Below, in pieces: positions 1 to 9,207 of a stretch of 64,000 nt of DNA. Numbering within the stretch: position 1 is the stretch's first letter; every line of letters begins with the position of its first letter. The DNA comes from Onishia niordana. Lineage in GTDB: Bacteria > Pseudomonadota > Gammaproteobacteria > Pseudomonadales > Halomonadaceae. The translations under genes were made by a program, and so were the position numbers. The stretch covers positions 868,001-932,000 of the forward strand of contig NZ_SDSD01000001.1 of NCBI RefSeq assembly GCF_004798965.1, written 5' to 3'. Under the pieces are notes generated by a model that ran no database searches, was not told the origin of the DNA, and worked only from the letters and a program-made list of their open reading frames with translations.

Positions 1-1982
1 GCCTTGTCAGCACCACCAATCAGGTGCACCGCGACGCCGGCGGCCTCAAGCGGCGCTAAAAGCTCACGCACCGGCTCCTGGCCGGCACAGATCACGATGC
101 TGTCGACCTCGAGCAAGCGAGGCTCATCTGCCACCTTCAGATGCAGCCCACTATCATCGATGGCCAGGTACTCGCAGCCGACCAGGGTCTCGACGCCACG
201 GTGACGCAGCGAGGCGCGATGCACCCAGCCAGACGTGGTCCCGAGCCCCTTGCCGGGCTTGCTGGTCTTGCGCTGCAGAAGTGTGACATGTCGGGCCGCC
301 TGCGGGCGCTCGGGGGTGGCGAGCCCAACCCCATCACGAGCATTGAGATCCACCCCCCACTCGCGACACCAGGCGTCCAATGCCTGCCCCTGTCCCGACG
401 CATCATCCTGCGAGGTATCACTCTCCAGGGGATGCGTCAGCAGCTCCGCCACATCGAAACCGATGCCACCGGCACCGATGATCGCCACACGCGTCCCGAC
501 CCGCTCGGGGTGCTGGATCGCCTCGGGATAACTCAGCACACTGGGATGCTCGCTACCAGGCAAATCGAGCTGGCGCGGTCGCACACCGCTGGCCAGCACC
601 ACGGCCGAGAACCCGGCAAGCGTTTCAAGGCTCGCCTGCGTATTGAGGCGGACCTCGACGCCGTATTTGTCGAGCATCACCCTGAAGTAACGCAGCGTCT
701 CATCGAACTCCTCCTTGCCGGGAATTCGCCGCGCATGATTGAACTGCCCCCCTATCTCACCGGCACTCTCGAAGAGCACCACTCGATGCCCCCGGCGAGC
801 GGCAGTGACCGCCGCCGCCAGGCCAGCCGGACCAGCGCCGACCACGGCGATATCCTGCGGTGTGTCGGCTGGCGTGATCGATAACTCGGTCTCGTGGCAG
901 GCTAGCGGATTGACCAGACAGGAAGTTAACTTGCCCTGGAAGGTATGGTCGAGACAGGCCTGATTACAGGCGATACAGGTATTGATCTCGTCGCTGCGCC
1001 CTGCATGGGCCTTGGCGACCCAGTCAGGGTCCGCAAGGAAAGGCCTCGCCATTGACACCAGGTCGGCATGCCCCTCGGCCAGCACTCGCTCGGCGACTGC
1101 CGGCATGTTGATGCGATTGGTGGTAATCAAGGGCACCGACAGTTCGGCTTTCATGCGCCGCGTCACCTCGGTAAAGGCGGCCCTGGGTACGCTGGTGACG
1201 ATGGTCGGCACCCGCGCCTCGTGCCAACCGATTCCGGTATTGATGAGATCCACGCCGGCGGCTTCGAGCGCGTGACCGAGCTTGACCACCTCCTGCCAGC
1301 TACTGCCCTCCTCGACGAGATCGAGCATCGAGAGCCGGAAGATGATCAGGAAGTCCTGGCCCAGCGCAGCACGGATGCGCTTTACGATTTCCACCGCAAA
1401 GCGCATGCGGGCATCGAAATCGCCGCCCCAGTCATCCGTACGCTGATTGGTGCGCCGGCACAGGAACTGGTTGATCAGGTAGCCCTCGGAGCCCATCACC
1501 TCGACCCCATCGTAGCCCGCATCAGCCGCCAGGCGCGCACAACGCACATAGTCCTCGATCTGCTGCTCGACCTCATCATGCTCGAGCGCCCTGGGGCTGA
1601 AGCCATTGATCGGCGCACGAATCGACGAAGGCGCCACCAGCTCGGGCGAATAGGCGTAGCGTCCCGCATGCAGGATTTGCAGACAGATACGACCGCCCTC
1701 CTCGTGCACCGCCTCGGTCACAGGACGGTGAAGGAGCGCTTCATGCGCCTCGGTCAACTTGGCAGCGCCCTGAAATACCGCACCTTCAGGGTTAGGAGCA
1801 ATCCCGCCGGTGACGATCAGCCCCACCCCGGCGCGGGCACGCTCACGGTAGAAAGCCGCCAGCCGGGCGAAGCCATCAGGCGCCTCCTCCAAGTTGGTGT
1901 GCATTGAGCCCATCAGTACACGGTTGGGCAGGGTGATGGTGCCCAGCTTGAGCGGCTGGAAAAGATGCGGGTAGGTCGTCAC
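1..1982 (-). CDS. fadH: NADPH-dependent 2,4-dienoyl-CoA reductase (3' end outside window)
   Basis: Reduces 2,4-dienoyl-CoA to 3-enoyl-CoA during beta-oxidation of unsaturated fatty acids, using NADPH, FAD, FMN and a [4Fe-4S] cluster. About 660 codons lie in the window and E. coli FadH has 672 residues, so only the last few are missing. The N-terminal half is an Old Yellow Enzyme-type barrel (TLPNRVLMGSMHT; HAGRYAY; GSEGYLINQFLCRRTN). The cluster cysteines follow (CIACNQACLD, then TSCLVNP). The C-terminal half has a dinucleotide fold (VVGAGPAGLAAA) and a second one (IIGAGGIGFDVAE). The start is taken as GTG at 1982, preceded by GAGGA seven bases upstream; the frame stays open further upstream, so the start is not certain. 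It reads away from the tRNA cluster and stands alone. Confidence 0.93.
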   Translation of the reverse strand, partial: MTTYPHLFQPLKLGTITLPNRVLMGSMHTNLEEAPDGFARLAAFYRERARAGVGLIVTGGIAPNPEGAVFQGAAKLTEAHEALLHRPVTEAVHEEGGRICLQILHAGRYAYSPELVAPSSIRAPINGFSPRALEHDEVEQQIEDYVRCARLAADAGYDGVEVMGSEGYLINQFLCRRTNQRTDDWGGDFDARMRFAVEIVKRIRAALGQDFLIIFRLSMLDLVEEGSSWQEVVKLGHALEAAGVDLINTGIGWHEARVPTIVTSVPRAAFTEVTRRMKAELSVPLITTNRINMPAVAERVLAEGHADLVSMARPFLADPDWVAKAHAGRSDEINTCIACNQACLDHTFQGKLTSCLVNPLACHETELSITPADTPQDIAVVGAGPAGLAAAVTAARRGHRVVLFESAGEIGGQFNHARRIPGKEEFDETLRYFRVMLDKYGVEVRLNTQASLETLAGFSAVVLASGVRPRQLDLPGSEHPSVLSYPEAIQHPERVGTRVAIIGAGGIGFDVAELLTHPLESDTSQDDASGQGQALDAWCREWGVDLNARDGVGLATPERPQAARHVTLLQRKTSKPGKGLGTTSGWVHRASLRHRGVETLVGCEYLAIDDSGLHLKVADEPRLLEVDSIVICAGQEPVRELLAPLEAAGVAVHLIGGADK

Positions 1983-2138
1983 GGCGAGTCCTCGCACAGT
2001 GGCACGGCTGAAATTCAAACAACCGTATGACAGTCGGGCCAAGGTCGCAAGACGGCCAAGGTCGAGCGTCTGCCAAGCAGGGCTTGAGAATGGTGCGGGG
2101 GAGGTTTCGACGCAAGGTCTGAAAAAGGTGGGGCGAAA

Positions 2139-2172
2139 ACGACAAAACCCCAAGCGACTAGGCTCGGGGTTA
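2139..2172 (-). terminator. Rho-independent terminator of the tRNA cluster
   Basis: On the minus strand, AACCCCGAGC and GCTTGGGGTT pair around a six-base loop, and TTGTCGTTTT follows. It lies just past the last tRNA-Asp gene and upstream of fadH. Confidence 0.7.
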
Positions 2173-2188
2173 ATATCGGGTATCGAAA

Positions 2189-2265
2189 TGGCGGACCGGA
2201 CGGGACTCGAACCCGCGACCTCCGGCGTGACAGGCCGGCATTCTAACCAACTGAACTACCAGTCC
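2189..2265 (-). tRNA. tRNA-Asp (GTC), copy 2 of the cluster
   Basis: A 77-nt cloverleaf with encoded CCA. The anticodon loop CTGTCAC is flanked by CCGGC/GCCGG, giving anticodon GTC. The T-loop is GGTTCGAGTCC. It differs from the neighbouring copy at one acceptor-stem base, which leaves a T-G wobble where the other copy has T-A. It is probably cotranscribed with the two tRNA genes upstream. Confidence 0.97.
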
Positions 2266-2365
2266 ATATTAAGCAATTTCGCTAATGCGATCCTGCTCAG
2301 GTCATCGAAACAACACTTGCCTTGGTACTGCACTTGCATGGGTACTGCTCATTGATCAAGAAAAG

Positions 2366-2442
2366 TGGCGGACTGGACGGGACTCGAACCCGCGACCTCC
2401 GGCGTGACAGGCCGGCATTCTAACCAACTGAACTACCAGTCC
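2366..2442 (-). tRNA. tRNA-Asp (GTC), copy 1 of the cluster
   Basis: A 77-nt cloverleaf with encoded CCA, anticodon GTC in loop CTGTCAC, and a perfectly paired acceptor stem GGACTGG/CCAGTCC. It lies between tRNA-Val and the second tRNA-Asp, all on the minus strand. Confidence 0.97.
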
Positions 2443-2479
2443 ACTTTTTCTTTAACGTCTCCAGGGCATCTCGACGAGA

Positions 2480-2555
2480 TGGTGGGTGGTACTGGGCTCG
2501 AACCAGTGACCCCCAGCTTGTAAGGCTGGTGCTCTTCCAACTGAGCTAACCACCC
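2480..2555 (-). tRNA. tRNA-Val (TAC)
   Basis: A 76-nt cloverleaf with encoded CCA, acceptor stem GGGTGGT/ACCACCC, and anticodon loop CTTACAA flanked by CCAGC/GCTGG, giving anticodon TAC. It is the first gene of the tRNA transcription unit. Confidence 0.97.
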
Positions 2556-2573
2556 TTGGGGACGTGGCGCTGC

Positions 2574-2601
2574 ATTCTACAGGCCATTGGATCAAAGTCA
2601 A
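2574..2601 (-). promoter_or_regulatory. Sigma-70 promoter of the tRNA-Val-Asp-Asp unit
   Basis: The minus strand shows TTGACT (2601-2596), a 16-base spacer ending in TG, and TAGAAT (2579-2574). The -10 box lies 18 bases upstream of the tRNA-Val 5' end, with a GC-rich stretch between, as is usual for stable RNA promoters. Confidence 0.7.
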
Positions 2602-2750
2602 CGCCCGGCGCGTAATTAATTCATCTGAGGCCAGCACTAATTTTACAGGGCTTTCATCAACTTGGCGCCATCGAAGAGTCCGAAGTGGCTGCAAGCCACG
2701 CCATGCGCGGTGGGTGGCGTTCCCCAAGGTCTGGTCACACCTCCCGCGGG

Positions 2751-2845
2751 CTCTTCAAAACTCTTCTCAAAACTCTCCTCAAAACTCTCTTCAGAGCTCT
2801 ACTTCAAAACTTGATCCAGAACTTGCTCCAGAACTTTCTCCTCTC
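2751..2845. repeat. Degenerate 12-bp direct repeat array
   Basis: Successive units on the plus strand are CTCTTCTCAAAA, CTCTCCTCAAAA, CTCTCTTCAGAG, CTCTACTTCAAAA (13 bases), CTTGATCCAGAA, CTTGCTCCAGAA and CTTTCTCCTCTC, with a 10-base partial unit in front. The array lies in the 340-base gap between the tRNA promoter and the alpha/beta hydrolase gene. Apart from it and the tRNA promoter, I see nothing in that gap. The units diverge too much for a recent slippage tract. Confidence 0.75.
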
Positions 2846-2898
2846 CCTCTCCAGCTCCCCCACTACTGCCTTATCGATGCATTGGCTTATCGCAAGTC

Positions 2899-3714
2899 TC
2901 AGAGCTCCTGGTCTGCACCACTCGGCGGCATCTCCGATGGCGTCGACGGAAAATAGGCCATATGCGCGGCAATTTTATCCGCCGCCTCACGTATCAAATC
3001 CTCCTGACGCAACCCACTGCGCCGAGTTGGCAGCCAGTCGTGATCTCCCGACTCAAGAAAATGCACGTCGGCGCAGGCAGGGAGCGCATATCCTTCCACT
3101 TCCGGACGACGACCAAAGGGGTCACGAGTGCCCTGTACTACCAGCGTCGGGCAGGTGAGGGCAGGCCAATGATCCAGCCGGGTGCGCTCAGGCTTGCCCG
3201 GGGGATGGAAGGGATACCCGCACAGCACCAGGCCCGCAATGCCCTGGCGACTCTGCGCCTTGTCTTCTCGTTCGCCCAACGCGTGTTCGCCACGCTTGGC
3301 CGCCAACAGGCTCGCCACGCGCCCGCCCATCGACTTGCCACCGAGCCAGGGCATGGGCAGCCCCTCCTGTGACACGATGTCGCACCAATCGGCCATTTCT
3401 TCCACCAGGCGCTCGACCTTGGGCGGTGGTCGCCGACGCCCTTCGCGGCGCATCTGCTGCATGTAACCGAACTCGATCGCCATGACCTGCACCCCCGCCT
3501 CAACCAGCGACTGGCGCAGCGAGACAAGGAACGCCGAGTCCTGACCGGCGCCCGCGCCATGCGCCAAAAGCAGTCGTCCATGGCGGGCCTGACCACTAAC
3601 CTCGAGCGGCCCTCTGCCTTCGACCCACCAGCGCCCCGTCTGTCCTGCGGCGAGCAAACGACCGATATCAGATGGCGTTTGTAGCGACTCGTTGGCATCA
3701 ATGGGATATGCCAC
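2899..3714 (-). CDS. Alpha/beta hydrolase of the KANL3/Tex30-like type
   Basis: A 271-residue predicted cytoplasmic hydrolase with no signal peptide. The fold is supported by an oxyanion strand (LLAHGAGAGQDS, about residues 50-60), the nucleophile elbow GKSMGG with Ser128, Asp198 in GTRDPFG and His225 in GDHDW, which together form a complete triad. The spacing fits the small bacterial family related to KANL3/Tex30 and dienelactone hydrolase. The substrate is unknown. It is transcribed divergently from the cco operon, with about 170 bases between, so the ANR box there could in principle affect both directions; I see no second box. Confidence 0.85.
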   Translation of the reverse strand: MAYPIDANESLQTPSDIGRLLAAGQTGRWWVEGRGPLEVSGQARHGRLLLAHGAGAGQDSAFLVSLRQSLVEAGVQVMAIEFGYMQQMRREGRRRPPPKVERLVEEMADWCDIVSQEGLPMPWLGGKSMGGRVASLLAAKRGEHALGEREDKAQSRQGIAGLVLCGYPFHPPGKPERTRLDHWPALTCPTLVVQGTRDPFGRRPEVEGYALPACADVHFLESGDHDWLPTRRSGLRQEDLIREAADKIAAHMAYFPSTPSEMPPSGADQEL

Positions 3715-3794
3715 TTACCCTCCTACTGATAACTAACCGCATGATCCTGTGGTGCAGTAACCATGAGTGCTGGGCTAGAATCGCACCCAGACTC

Positions 3795-3808
3795 TTGATC
3801 TGCATCAT
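3795..3808. promoter_or_regulatory. ANR/FNR box upstream of ccoN
   Basis: TTGATCTGCATCAT matches the FNR/ANR consensus TTGAT-N4-ATCAA at nine of ten conserved positions. It lies 75 bases before the ccoN start, a suitable place for a class II activation site. A gene for the matching regulator, with all four Fe-S cysteines, is at 14322-15068. Confidence 0.85.
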
Positions 3809-3882
3809 TATGGTGGAGGCGTACATCGGGCAAACTGCCGCTTGGACGTCTCCCCCAACACCGCGTTCGATGGGAACCTGAC

Positions 3883-5307
3883 ATGAACACAGCATTTGAG
3901 CATCCGACCTACAACTACAAGGTGGTTCGGCAGTTCGCGATCATGACGGTGGTATGGGGCATCATAGGCATGAGCCTGGGTGTGATCATTGCCGCGCAAC
4001 TGGTCTGGCCAGAACTCAACCTAGGATTGCCCTGGACGAGCTTCGGCCGTCTGCGCCCCTTGCATACCAATGCCGTCATCTTCGCCTTTGGCGGTTCAGC
4101 CTTGATGGCTACCTCGTACTACGTGGTGCAGCGCACCTGTCAGGTTCGCCTCATCTCCGACAAGCTTGCCGCCTTTACGTTCTGGGGCTGGCAGGCGGTG
4201 ATAGTTTCGGCTGTCATCACGCTGCCGCTGGGCTACACCACGTCGAAGGAGTATGCCGAGCTCGAATGGCCGATCAACATCCTGATCGCGGTCGTCTGGA
4301 TCAGCTATGCCATCGTCTTCCTGGGGACCATCAAGCAGCGCAAGACCTCGCATATCTACGTGGCGAACTGGTTCTATGCCGCTTTCATCCTGACCGTGGC
4401 CGTCCTGCACGTCGTCAATAACGCTGCCATCCCGGTCGGGGCTCTCAAGTCCTACTCGATCTATCCCGGGGCAGTAGACGCCATGGTTCAGTGGTGGTGG
4501 GGCCACAATGCGGTGGGCTTTTTCCTGACGGCAGGCTTCCTCGGCATGATGTACTACTTCGTGCCCAAGCAGGCTGAGCGCCCGATCTACTCCTATCGCC
4601 TGTCGATCGTTCACTTCTGGGCGCTGATCACCACCTACATGTGGGCGGGTGCTCACCACCTGCACTACACCGCCCTGCCCGACTGGGCACAGTCGCTGGG
4701 CATGATCATGTCGATCATCCTGCTGGCACCCTCCTGGGGCGGCATGATCAACGGCATGATGACGCTGTCCGGGGCCTGGCATAAGTTGCGGACCGATCCG
4801 ACCCTGCGGTTCCTGGTGGTGGCGCTGTCGTTCTACGGCATGTCCACCTTCGAGGGACCGATGATGGCCATCAAGACCGTCAATGCCCTATCGCACTACA
4901 CTGACTGGACGATCGGCCACGTGCACGCTGGCGCCCTGGGTTGGGTGGCCATGATCACCATCGGCTCCATGTATCACCTGATTCCGCGTCTTTACGGCGA
5001 AACGCAGATGCACTCTAACAAGCTGATTGCCGTGCACTTCTGGCTCTCGACCATTGGCACGGTGCTCTATATCGCTGCCATGTGGGTCAACGGCATTCTG
5101 CAGGGCCTGATGTGGCGAGCGGTCAACGCCGACGGCACACTGATGTACACCTTCGTTGAAGCCCTCGAGGCCAGCCACCCGGGTTATGTAGTGCGCTGGA
5201 TCGGCGGCCTGTTCTGGGTCGTCGGCATGCTGCTCATGGCCTTGAACGTCTACATGACGGTCAAGCGCAGCAACACCGAGTCCCAGCCGCTTCCTCAGAC
5301 CGCCTGA
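3883..5307 (+). CDS. ccoN: cbb3-type cytochrome c oxidase subunit I (CcoN)
   Basis: The catalytic heme-copper subunit of the high-affinity terminal oxidase, which reduces O2 to water and pumps protons at the inner membrane. Its 474 residues form about 12 membrane helices. The metal-binding histidines are recognisable in [17 protein letters not shown] (Cu_B histidine region), GAHHLHYT (Cu_B pair) and [12 protein letters not shown] (heme b and b3 ligands). Length and motifs are typical for CcoN. It is the first gene of ccoNOQP, 20 bases before ccoO. An ANR/FNR box upstream implies induction at low oxygen. Confidence 0.97.
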   Translation: MNTAFEHPTYNYKVVRQFAIMTVVWGIIGMSLGVIIAAQLVWPELNLGLPWTSFGRLRPLHTNAVIFAFGGSALMATSYYVVQRTCQVRLISDKLAAFTFWGWQAVIVSAVITLPLGYTTSKEYAELEWPINILIAVVWISYAIVFLGTIKQRKTSHIYVANWFYAAFILTVAVLHVVNNAAIPVGALKSYSIYPGAVDAMVQWWWGHNAVGFFLTAGFLGMMYYFVPKQAERPIYSYRLSIVHFWALITTYMWAGAHHLHYTALPDWAQSLGMIMSIILLAPSWGGMINGMMTLSGAWHKLRTDPTLRFLVVALSFYGMSTFEGPMMAIKTVNALSHYTDWTIGHVHAGALGWVAMITIGSMYHLIPRLYGETQMHSNKLIAVHFWLSTIGTVLYIAAMWVNGILQGLMWRAVNADGTLMYTFVEALEASHPGYVVRWIGGLFWVVGMLLMALNVYMTVKRSNTESQPLPQTA

Positions 5308-5326
5308 ACACAGGGAACCTGCACCG

Positions 5327-5935
5327 ATGAGACACGAGATAGTCGAAAAGAACGTGGGTCTGCTTGCCGTGCTGATTCTGGTGGTGATCAGTTTCGGTGG
5401 CCTGGCGGAAATCGTACCGCTGTTCTTCCAGAAGGAAACCACCCAGCCGGTGGCAGGCCTCGAGCCGCTGACGCCGCTGGAGCTCGAGGGCCGCGATATC
5501 TATATCCGCGAAGGCTGCGTTGGCTGCCACTCGCAGATGATCCGGCCCTTCCGCGCCGAGACCGAGCGCTACGGTCACTACAGCGTGGCCGGTGAGTTCG
5601 TCTATAACCATCCCTTCCTGTGGGGGTCCAAGCGCACCGGGCCTGACCTGGCAAGGGTCGGTGGTCGCTATTCAGACGACTGGCACCGGGCACACCTTTA
5701 TGACCCGCGGGATGTCGTGCCGGAGTCCAAGATGCCCGCGTACCCCTGGCTGTTCGACAACACCCTCGATGGCGAGGCGACCGAAACCAAGATGCGAGCG
5801 CTGCAGAGCATGGGCGTGCCCTACACCGACGAGCAGATCGAAGGCGCCGGTAGCGAGGTTCGCGGCGAGCAGGAAATCACCGCGCTGGTGGCCTACCTGC
5901 AGCAGCTTGGAACCGTACTCAAGGGTGCGCGTTAA
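5327..5935 (+). CDS. ccoO: cbb3-type cytochrome c oxidase subunit II (CcoO)
   Basis: A monoheme c-type cytochrome subunit that passes electrons from CcoP towards CcoN. Its 202 residues have one N-terminal membrane anchor (about 10-32) and a periplasmic domain with the heme motif CVGCH (Cys64, Cys67, His68). Methionines such as the one in ESKMPAYPW are candidates for the axial ligand. It lies between ccoN and ccoQ, two bases before ccoQ, as in other gammaproteobacterial cco operons. Confidence 0.97.
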   Translation: MRHEIVEKNVGLLAVLILVVISFGGLAEIVPLFFQKETTQPVAGLEPLTPLELEGRDIYIREGCVGCHSQMIRPFRAETERYGHYSVAGEFVYNHPFLWGSKRTGPDLARVGGRYSDDWHRAHLYDPRDVVPESKMPAYPWLFDNTLDGEATETKMRALQSMGVPYTDEQIEGAGSEVRGEQEITALVAYLQQLGTVLKGAR

Positions 5936-5937
5936 TC

Positions 5938-6153
5938 ATGGACATGGGCACCTTTCGCGGCATCACCACCTTGCTGATCCTGATCGCCTTTATCGGCATC
6001 GTGGTATGGGCCTATTCGAAGCGTCGCCGCCGGGACTTCGACGAGGCGGCCCACCTGCCCTTTGCCGACGAGCAGGAAGACACGCAGCGTGACGACTATA
6101 CCTCGCCCGACGAGGTGGATTCCCGACAGGACAGGGGAGACAAGAACACATGA
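5938..6153 (+). CDS. ccoQ: cbb3-type oxidase small subunit CcoQ/FixQ
   Basis: A 71-residue protein with one membrane helix (about residues 9-27), the basic stop-transfer SKRRRRDF and an acidic cytoplasmic tail. CcoQ stabilises the interaction of CcoP with the core complex in several species. Identification rests on size, topology and position between ccoO and ccoP. Its stop codon overlaps the ccoP start by four bases, suggesting translational coupling. Confidence 0.92.
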   Translation: MDMGTFRGITTLLILIAFIGIVVWAYSKRRRRDFDEAAHLPFADEQEDTQRDDYTSPDEVDSRQDRGDKNT

Positions 6154-7073
6154 ATAACCTATGGGGCGATTCCCTTTCAGGCTTCTGGAGTGGCTGGATC
6201 ATCGTCATCACGCTGGGCACCATTGCCTTCTGCTGGTGGATCCTGTTCGCCAACCGCAAGACCGACAAGGTCCCAGATGCCGAAGGCAACGTAGACACCA
6301 CTGGCCACCAGGCCGATGGCATAGAAGAGTACGACAACCCGCTGCCGCGCTGGTGGTTCATGCTGTTCGTCGGCACGATTATCTTCTCGCTCGGCTACCT
6401 GGCCCTTTATCCGGGACTTGGCAACTATGCTGGCCTGCTTGGCTGGACCCAGGAAAACCAGTGGGACAAGGAAGTAGCTCGCGCCGAGGAGCGCTACGCG
6501 CCGATCTTTGCCGAGTACAATGACATCCCCGTACCGGAGCTTGCCCAGAATGCCGAAGCGATGCAGGTCGGCGAGCGCATCTACCTCAATAACTGCGCGG
6601 TATGTCACGGCTCCAATGCCCAAGGGGGCTACGGCTTCCCCAATCTGACCGACGACGCCTGGTTATACGGCGGTACGCCCGAAGCCATCAAGACCACCCT
6701 GAACAATGGGCGCAATGGCCTGATGCCTGCTTGGCAGCAGTTGGGCGAGACCAACATCAACAATGTGGCCAACTACGTGCTGGCGTTGTCCGGTGCCGAG
6801 CATGACGCCGATGCTGCCGCCAAGGGTCAGCCGATCTTCGCTGCCTCCTGTGTCGCCTGCCATGGACCAGAAGGCAAGGGCAACCAGGCACTCGGCGCCC
6901 CCAACCTGACCGATGACATCTGGCTCTATCGTCAACCTGGCCAACCGCTTCTCGAGGCCGTCCTGCAGACCTTGCGCAACGGACGCAACGGCCACATGCC
7001 GGCTCAGACGCCCTACATCGGTGAAGACAAGGTGCACCTGGTCGCGGCCTACGTCTACAGCCTCTCGAACTAA
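6150..7073 (+). CDS. ccoP: cbb3-type cytochrome c oxidase subunit III (CcoP), diheme
   Basis: A diheme c-type cytochrome that accepts electrons from soluble cytochromes and delivers them to CcoO. The 307 residues begin with two membrane helices (about 10-30 and 66-86, the second after NPLPRWW). Two tandem cytochrome c domains follow, with heme motifs CAVCH (149-153) and CVACH (234-238) and NGRNGLMPA/NGRNGHMPA loops carrying the methionine ligands. The repeated halves are plainly homologous. It ends the structural part of the operon; a GC-rich hairpin follows before ccoG. Confidence 0.97.
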   Translation: MNNLWGDSLSGFWSGWIIVITLGTIAFCWWILFANRKTDKVPDAEGNVDTTGHQADGIEEYDNPLPRWWFMLFVGTIIFSLGYLALYPGLGNYAGLLGWTQENQWDKEVARAEERYAPIFAEYNDIPVPELAQNAEAMQVGERIYLNNCAVCHGSNAQGGYGFPNLTDDAWLYGGTPEAIKTTLNNGRNGLMPAWQQLGETNINNVANYVLALSGAEHDADAAAKGQPIFAASCVACHGPEGKGNQALGAPNLTDDIWLYRQPGQPLLEAVLQTLRNGRNGHMPAQTPYIGEDKVHLVAAYVYSLSN

Positions 7074-7086
7074 CCCCTCTCGACCG

Positions 7087-7113
7087 CCGGGTGCGTCTCG
7101 CCGTCGCACCCGG
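7087..7113 (+). terminator. Hairpin between ccoP and ccoG
   Basis: CCGGGTGCG and CGCACCCGG form nine perfect base pairs around a nine-base loop, 14 bases after the ccoP stop. No T-run follows, so it may attenuate transcription or protect the ccoNOQP message from 3' decay. Confidence 0.5.
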
Positions 7114-7199
7114 CCTCCTTAAGGTTCCCGACCGCTACAATGGCCATGTGCCCGGCATACGCCGGGTATCCAAGCGCCCCGAGCCGATGCGGTGATGCC

Positions 7200-8642
7200 A
7201 TGTCCGACAGGATTCCCACTCAAGATGTAACGACAGACGCTGGCGTCGGTCATCACGACCCCGCGAACGCTACGTCGACCGATATGTACGCCAGCCGCCG
7301 TCATATCTACGTGCGCGAGATCAAGGGCGTCTTCCAGCGTCTGAGACGCGTCTCCAATTGGGTGCTGATGGGCCTGTTCTTCGGGCTGCCCTGGCTCTCC
7401 TGGAACGGCCAACCGCTGATTCTCTTCGACCTGCCCGCCCGCCAGTTCCACATCTTCGGAGGCACCTTCTACCCGCAGGAGTTCATGCTCCTCTCCTGGC
7501 TCTTGATCATCTGCGCCTTCGGGCTCTTCTTCATCACCGTCTTCGCTGGCCGTGTATGGTGCGGCTATACCTGCCCACAGAGCGTTTGGACCTGGCTCTA
7601 CATCTGGGTCGAAAAAGTCACCGAGGGGCGCCGCAACCGCCGCATCAAGCTCGACCAGCAGCCTATGAGCCTCGACAAGGCCTGGCGCAAAGGAGCCAAG
7701 CACCTGATGTGGCTCGCCATCGCGCTGGCAACCGGGCTCACTTTTGTCGGCTATTTTACGCCTATTCAAGGGCTGGTCGCCGACCTGGCACGCATTGAGG
7801 TTGGTGGCTGGTCACTGTTCTGGATCGGCTTCTTCACCGTCTTCACCTACTTGAATGCCGGCTGGCTGCGTGAGCAGGTATGCATCTACATGTGCCCCTA
7901 TGCGCGTTTTCAGTCGGTGATGTTCGATCAGGATACCCTGATCGTCTCCTACGATTCCGCCCGCGGCGAGCCGCGGGGGCCACGCAAGAAACGCCTTAGA
8001 CATGAAGAGGCGCGAGCCGCCGGTCACGGTGATTGTATCGACTGCGATCTATGCGTACAGGTCTGCCCCACCGGCATCGATATTCGTGATGGACTGCAAT
8101 ACGAATGCATCAGCTGCGCGGCCTGCATCGATGCCTGCGACAGCGTAATGGACAAGATGGGCTATCCCCGTGGCCTGATCCGCTATACCACCGAGCATGC
8201 CCTGGAAGGCGGCAGGACCCATATCCTGCGTCCACGCCTGATCGGCTACCTGGCCGCCCTGGTCGTGATGATCGGGCTATTCGCCTGGGCGGTGAACGAC
8301 CGCCCTACCCTCGAGTTCGATATCGAGCGCGACCGTAATCAGCTTTACCAGATGACCCAGGATGGGCTGATCAGTAATGCCTATACCCTGACCATTCGCA
8401 ACCTGGATGATCGCACGCATACCTATCGCATCAGCATGCAGGGCTTGCCGGGTATTGAACTGATCGGCAACGAAGCGGTTACCATCGGCGCGGGCGAAAG
8501 CCGCCTGGTCACGCTGCAGGCCGCCGTCGACACCGACGTCATCAGCCGGCCCAGCCACGAATTGCAGGTCATCCTCGAGGCCAGCGACGAGGATATCCGC
8601 CAGGCACGCGAAACCCGCTTCATCGGACAGATCAGGAGATGA
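7200..8642 (+). CDS. ccoG: Cytochrome oxidase accessory protein CcoG (FixG/RdxA type)
   Basis: A membrane-bound iron-sulfur protein of cbb3 oxidase biogenesis; family members have been linked to reducing copper for the Cu_B centre. About 480 residues from ATG 7200, although the frame is open from 7140. Several membrane helices (about 60-220) carry a CGYTCPQSVW motif. A double ferredoxin-type cluster domain follows with CIDCDLCVQVCP and CISCAACIDACD, then a further helix and a periplasmic Ig-like C-terminal domain. It overlaps ccoH by four bases. No strong ribosome-binding site marks either possible start. Confidence 0.93.
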   Translation: MSDRIPTQDVTTDAGVGHHDPANATSTDMYASRRHIYVREIKGVFQRLRRVSNWVLMGLFFGLPWLSWNGQPLILFDLPARQFHIFGGTFYPQEFMLLSWLLIICAFGLFFITVFAGRVWCGYTCPQSVWTWLYIWVEKVTEGRRNRRIKLDQQPMSLDKAWRKGAKHLMWLAIALATGLTFVGYFTPIQGLVADLARIEVGGWSLFWIGFFTVFTYLNAGWLREQVCIYMCPYARFQSVMFDQDTLIVSYDSARGEPRGPRKKRLRHEEARAAGHGDCIDCDLCVQVCPTGIDIRDGLQYECISCAACIDACDSVMDKMGYPRGLIRYTTEHALEGGRTHILRPRLIGYLAALVVMIGLFAWAVNDRPTLEFDIERDRNQLYQMTQDGLISNAYTLTIRNLDDRTHTYRISMQGLPGIELIGNEAVTIGAGESRLVTLQAAVDTDVISRPSHELQVILEASDEDIRQARETRFIGQIRR

Positions 8643-9160
8643 CCGTGACGTCACAATCGCCCCAGCCCTGGTACAAGGAGTTCTGGCCCTGGATGATCCT
8701 TGGCGTGCTCGCCTCCTCGGTCATTGCCGGCACCACCTTCCTGGTGCTTTCAATCACCAGCTACGACGGCATGGTCGAAGACAACTATTACAAGTCAGGC
8801 CTCGCCATCAATCAGGTCATCGCCCAGGATCGCCGCGCCACCGCGATGGACATGGCCGCCGCGGTGCGTGTTGATGATTTAACCGGGGATGTGAACGTTG
8901 AGCTTAGTGGCGAGGCCCGGCCTAAGCGTCTCCTGATGACCCTGATCTTCCCCACTCGCGATGATCGTGATCAGCAGTTGATCCTCGAGCATGTCCGCGA
9001 TGGGCACTATGTCGGCCAGGCGCCCAGACAGCTTGAGTACCGCTGGTACCTGCAGCTGGCACCCGATATTGAGTCGCCAGAATGGCGCCTGCAGGGTGAA
9101 GCCACTTTCCCAAGCGATAAGGCCTTCCAGATGAAGGCTCAGGTGCCCGACGAGGGCTAA
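8639..9160 (+). CDS. ccoH: FixH family protein (CcoH), cbb3 oxidase assembly
   Basis: 173 residues with one N-terminal membrane helix (about 14-38) after the short cytoplasmic PWYKEFWPW segment, then a periplasmic beta-rich domain. The motif VEDNYYKSGLAINQ after the helix is characteristic of FixH. CcoH binds and stabilises early CcoN/CcoP assembly intermediates in other bacteria. It overlaps ccoG by four bases and precedes ccoI, the usual ccoGHIS order. Confidence 0.93.
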   Translation: MTVTSQSPQPWYKEFWPWMILGVLASSVIAGTTFLVLSITSYDGMVEDNYYKSGLAINQVIAQDRRATAMDMAAAVRVDDLTGDVNVELSGEARPKRLLMTLIFPTRDDRDQQLILEHVRDGHYVGQAPRQLEYRWYLQLAPDIESPEWRLQGEATFPSDKAFQMKAQVPDEG

Positions 9161-9207
9161 ATGACCATGATCGCAACGCGCGTTATTTCAATATTGCCCG
9201 CGACCCC

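Noticed and set aside
2352..2361. TTGATCAAG as a possible ANR/FNR site between the tRNA-Asp genes
   Set aside because: The half-sites overlap with no N4 spacer, and the location inside a tRNA transcription unit makes no sense for ANR.
2189..2442. tRNA-Asp duplication as an integration (att) scar
   Set aside because: There is no integrase or foreign-looking DNA nearby. Two intact tandem tRNA genes with a shared promoter and terminator are explained by simple duplication.
2685..3158. A plus-strand frame with a Leu/Lys amphipathic repeat (KTLLKTLLKT)
   Set aside because: It is the translation of the 12-bp array and runs antisense into the hydrolase gene. No supporting start signal.
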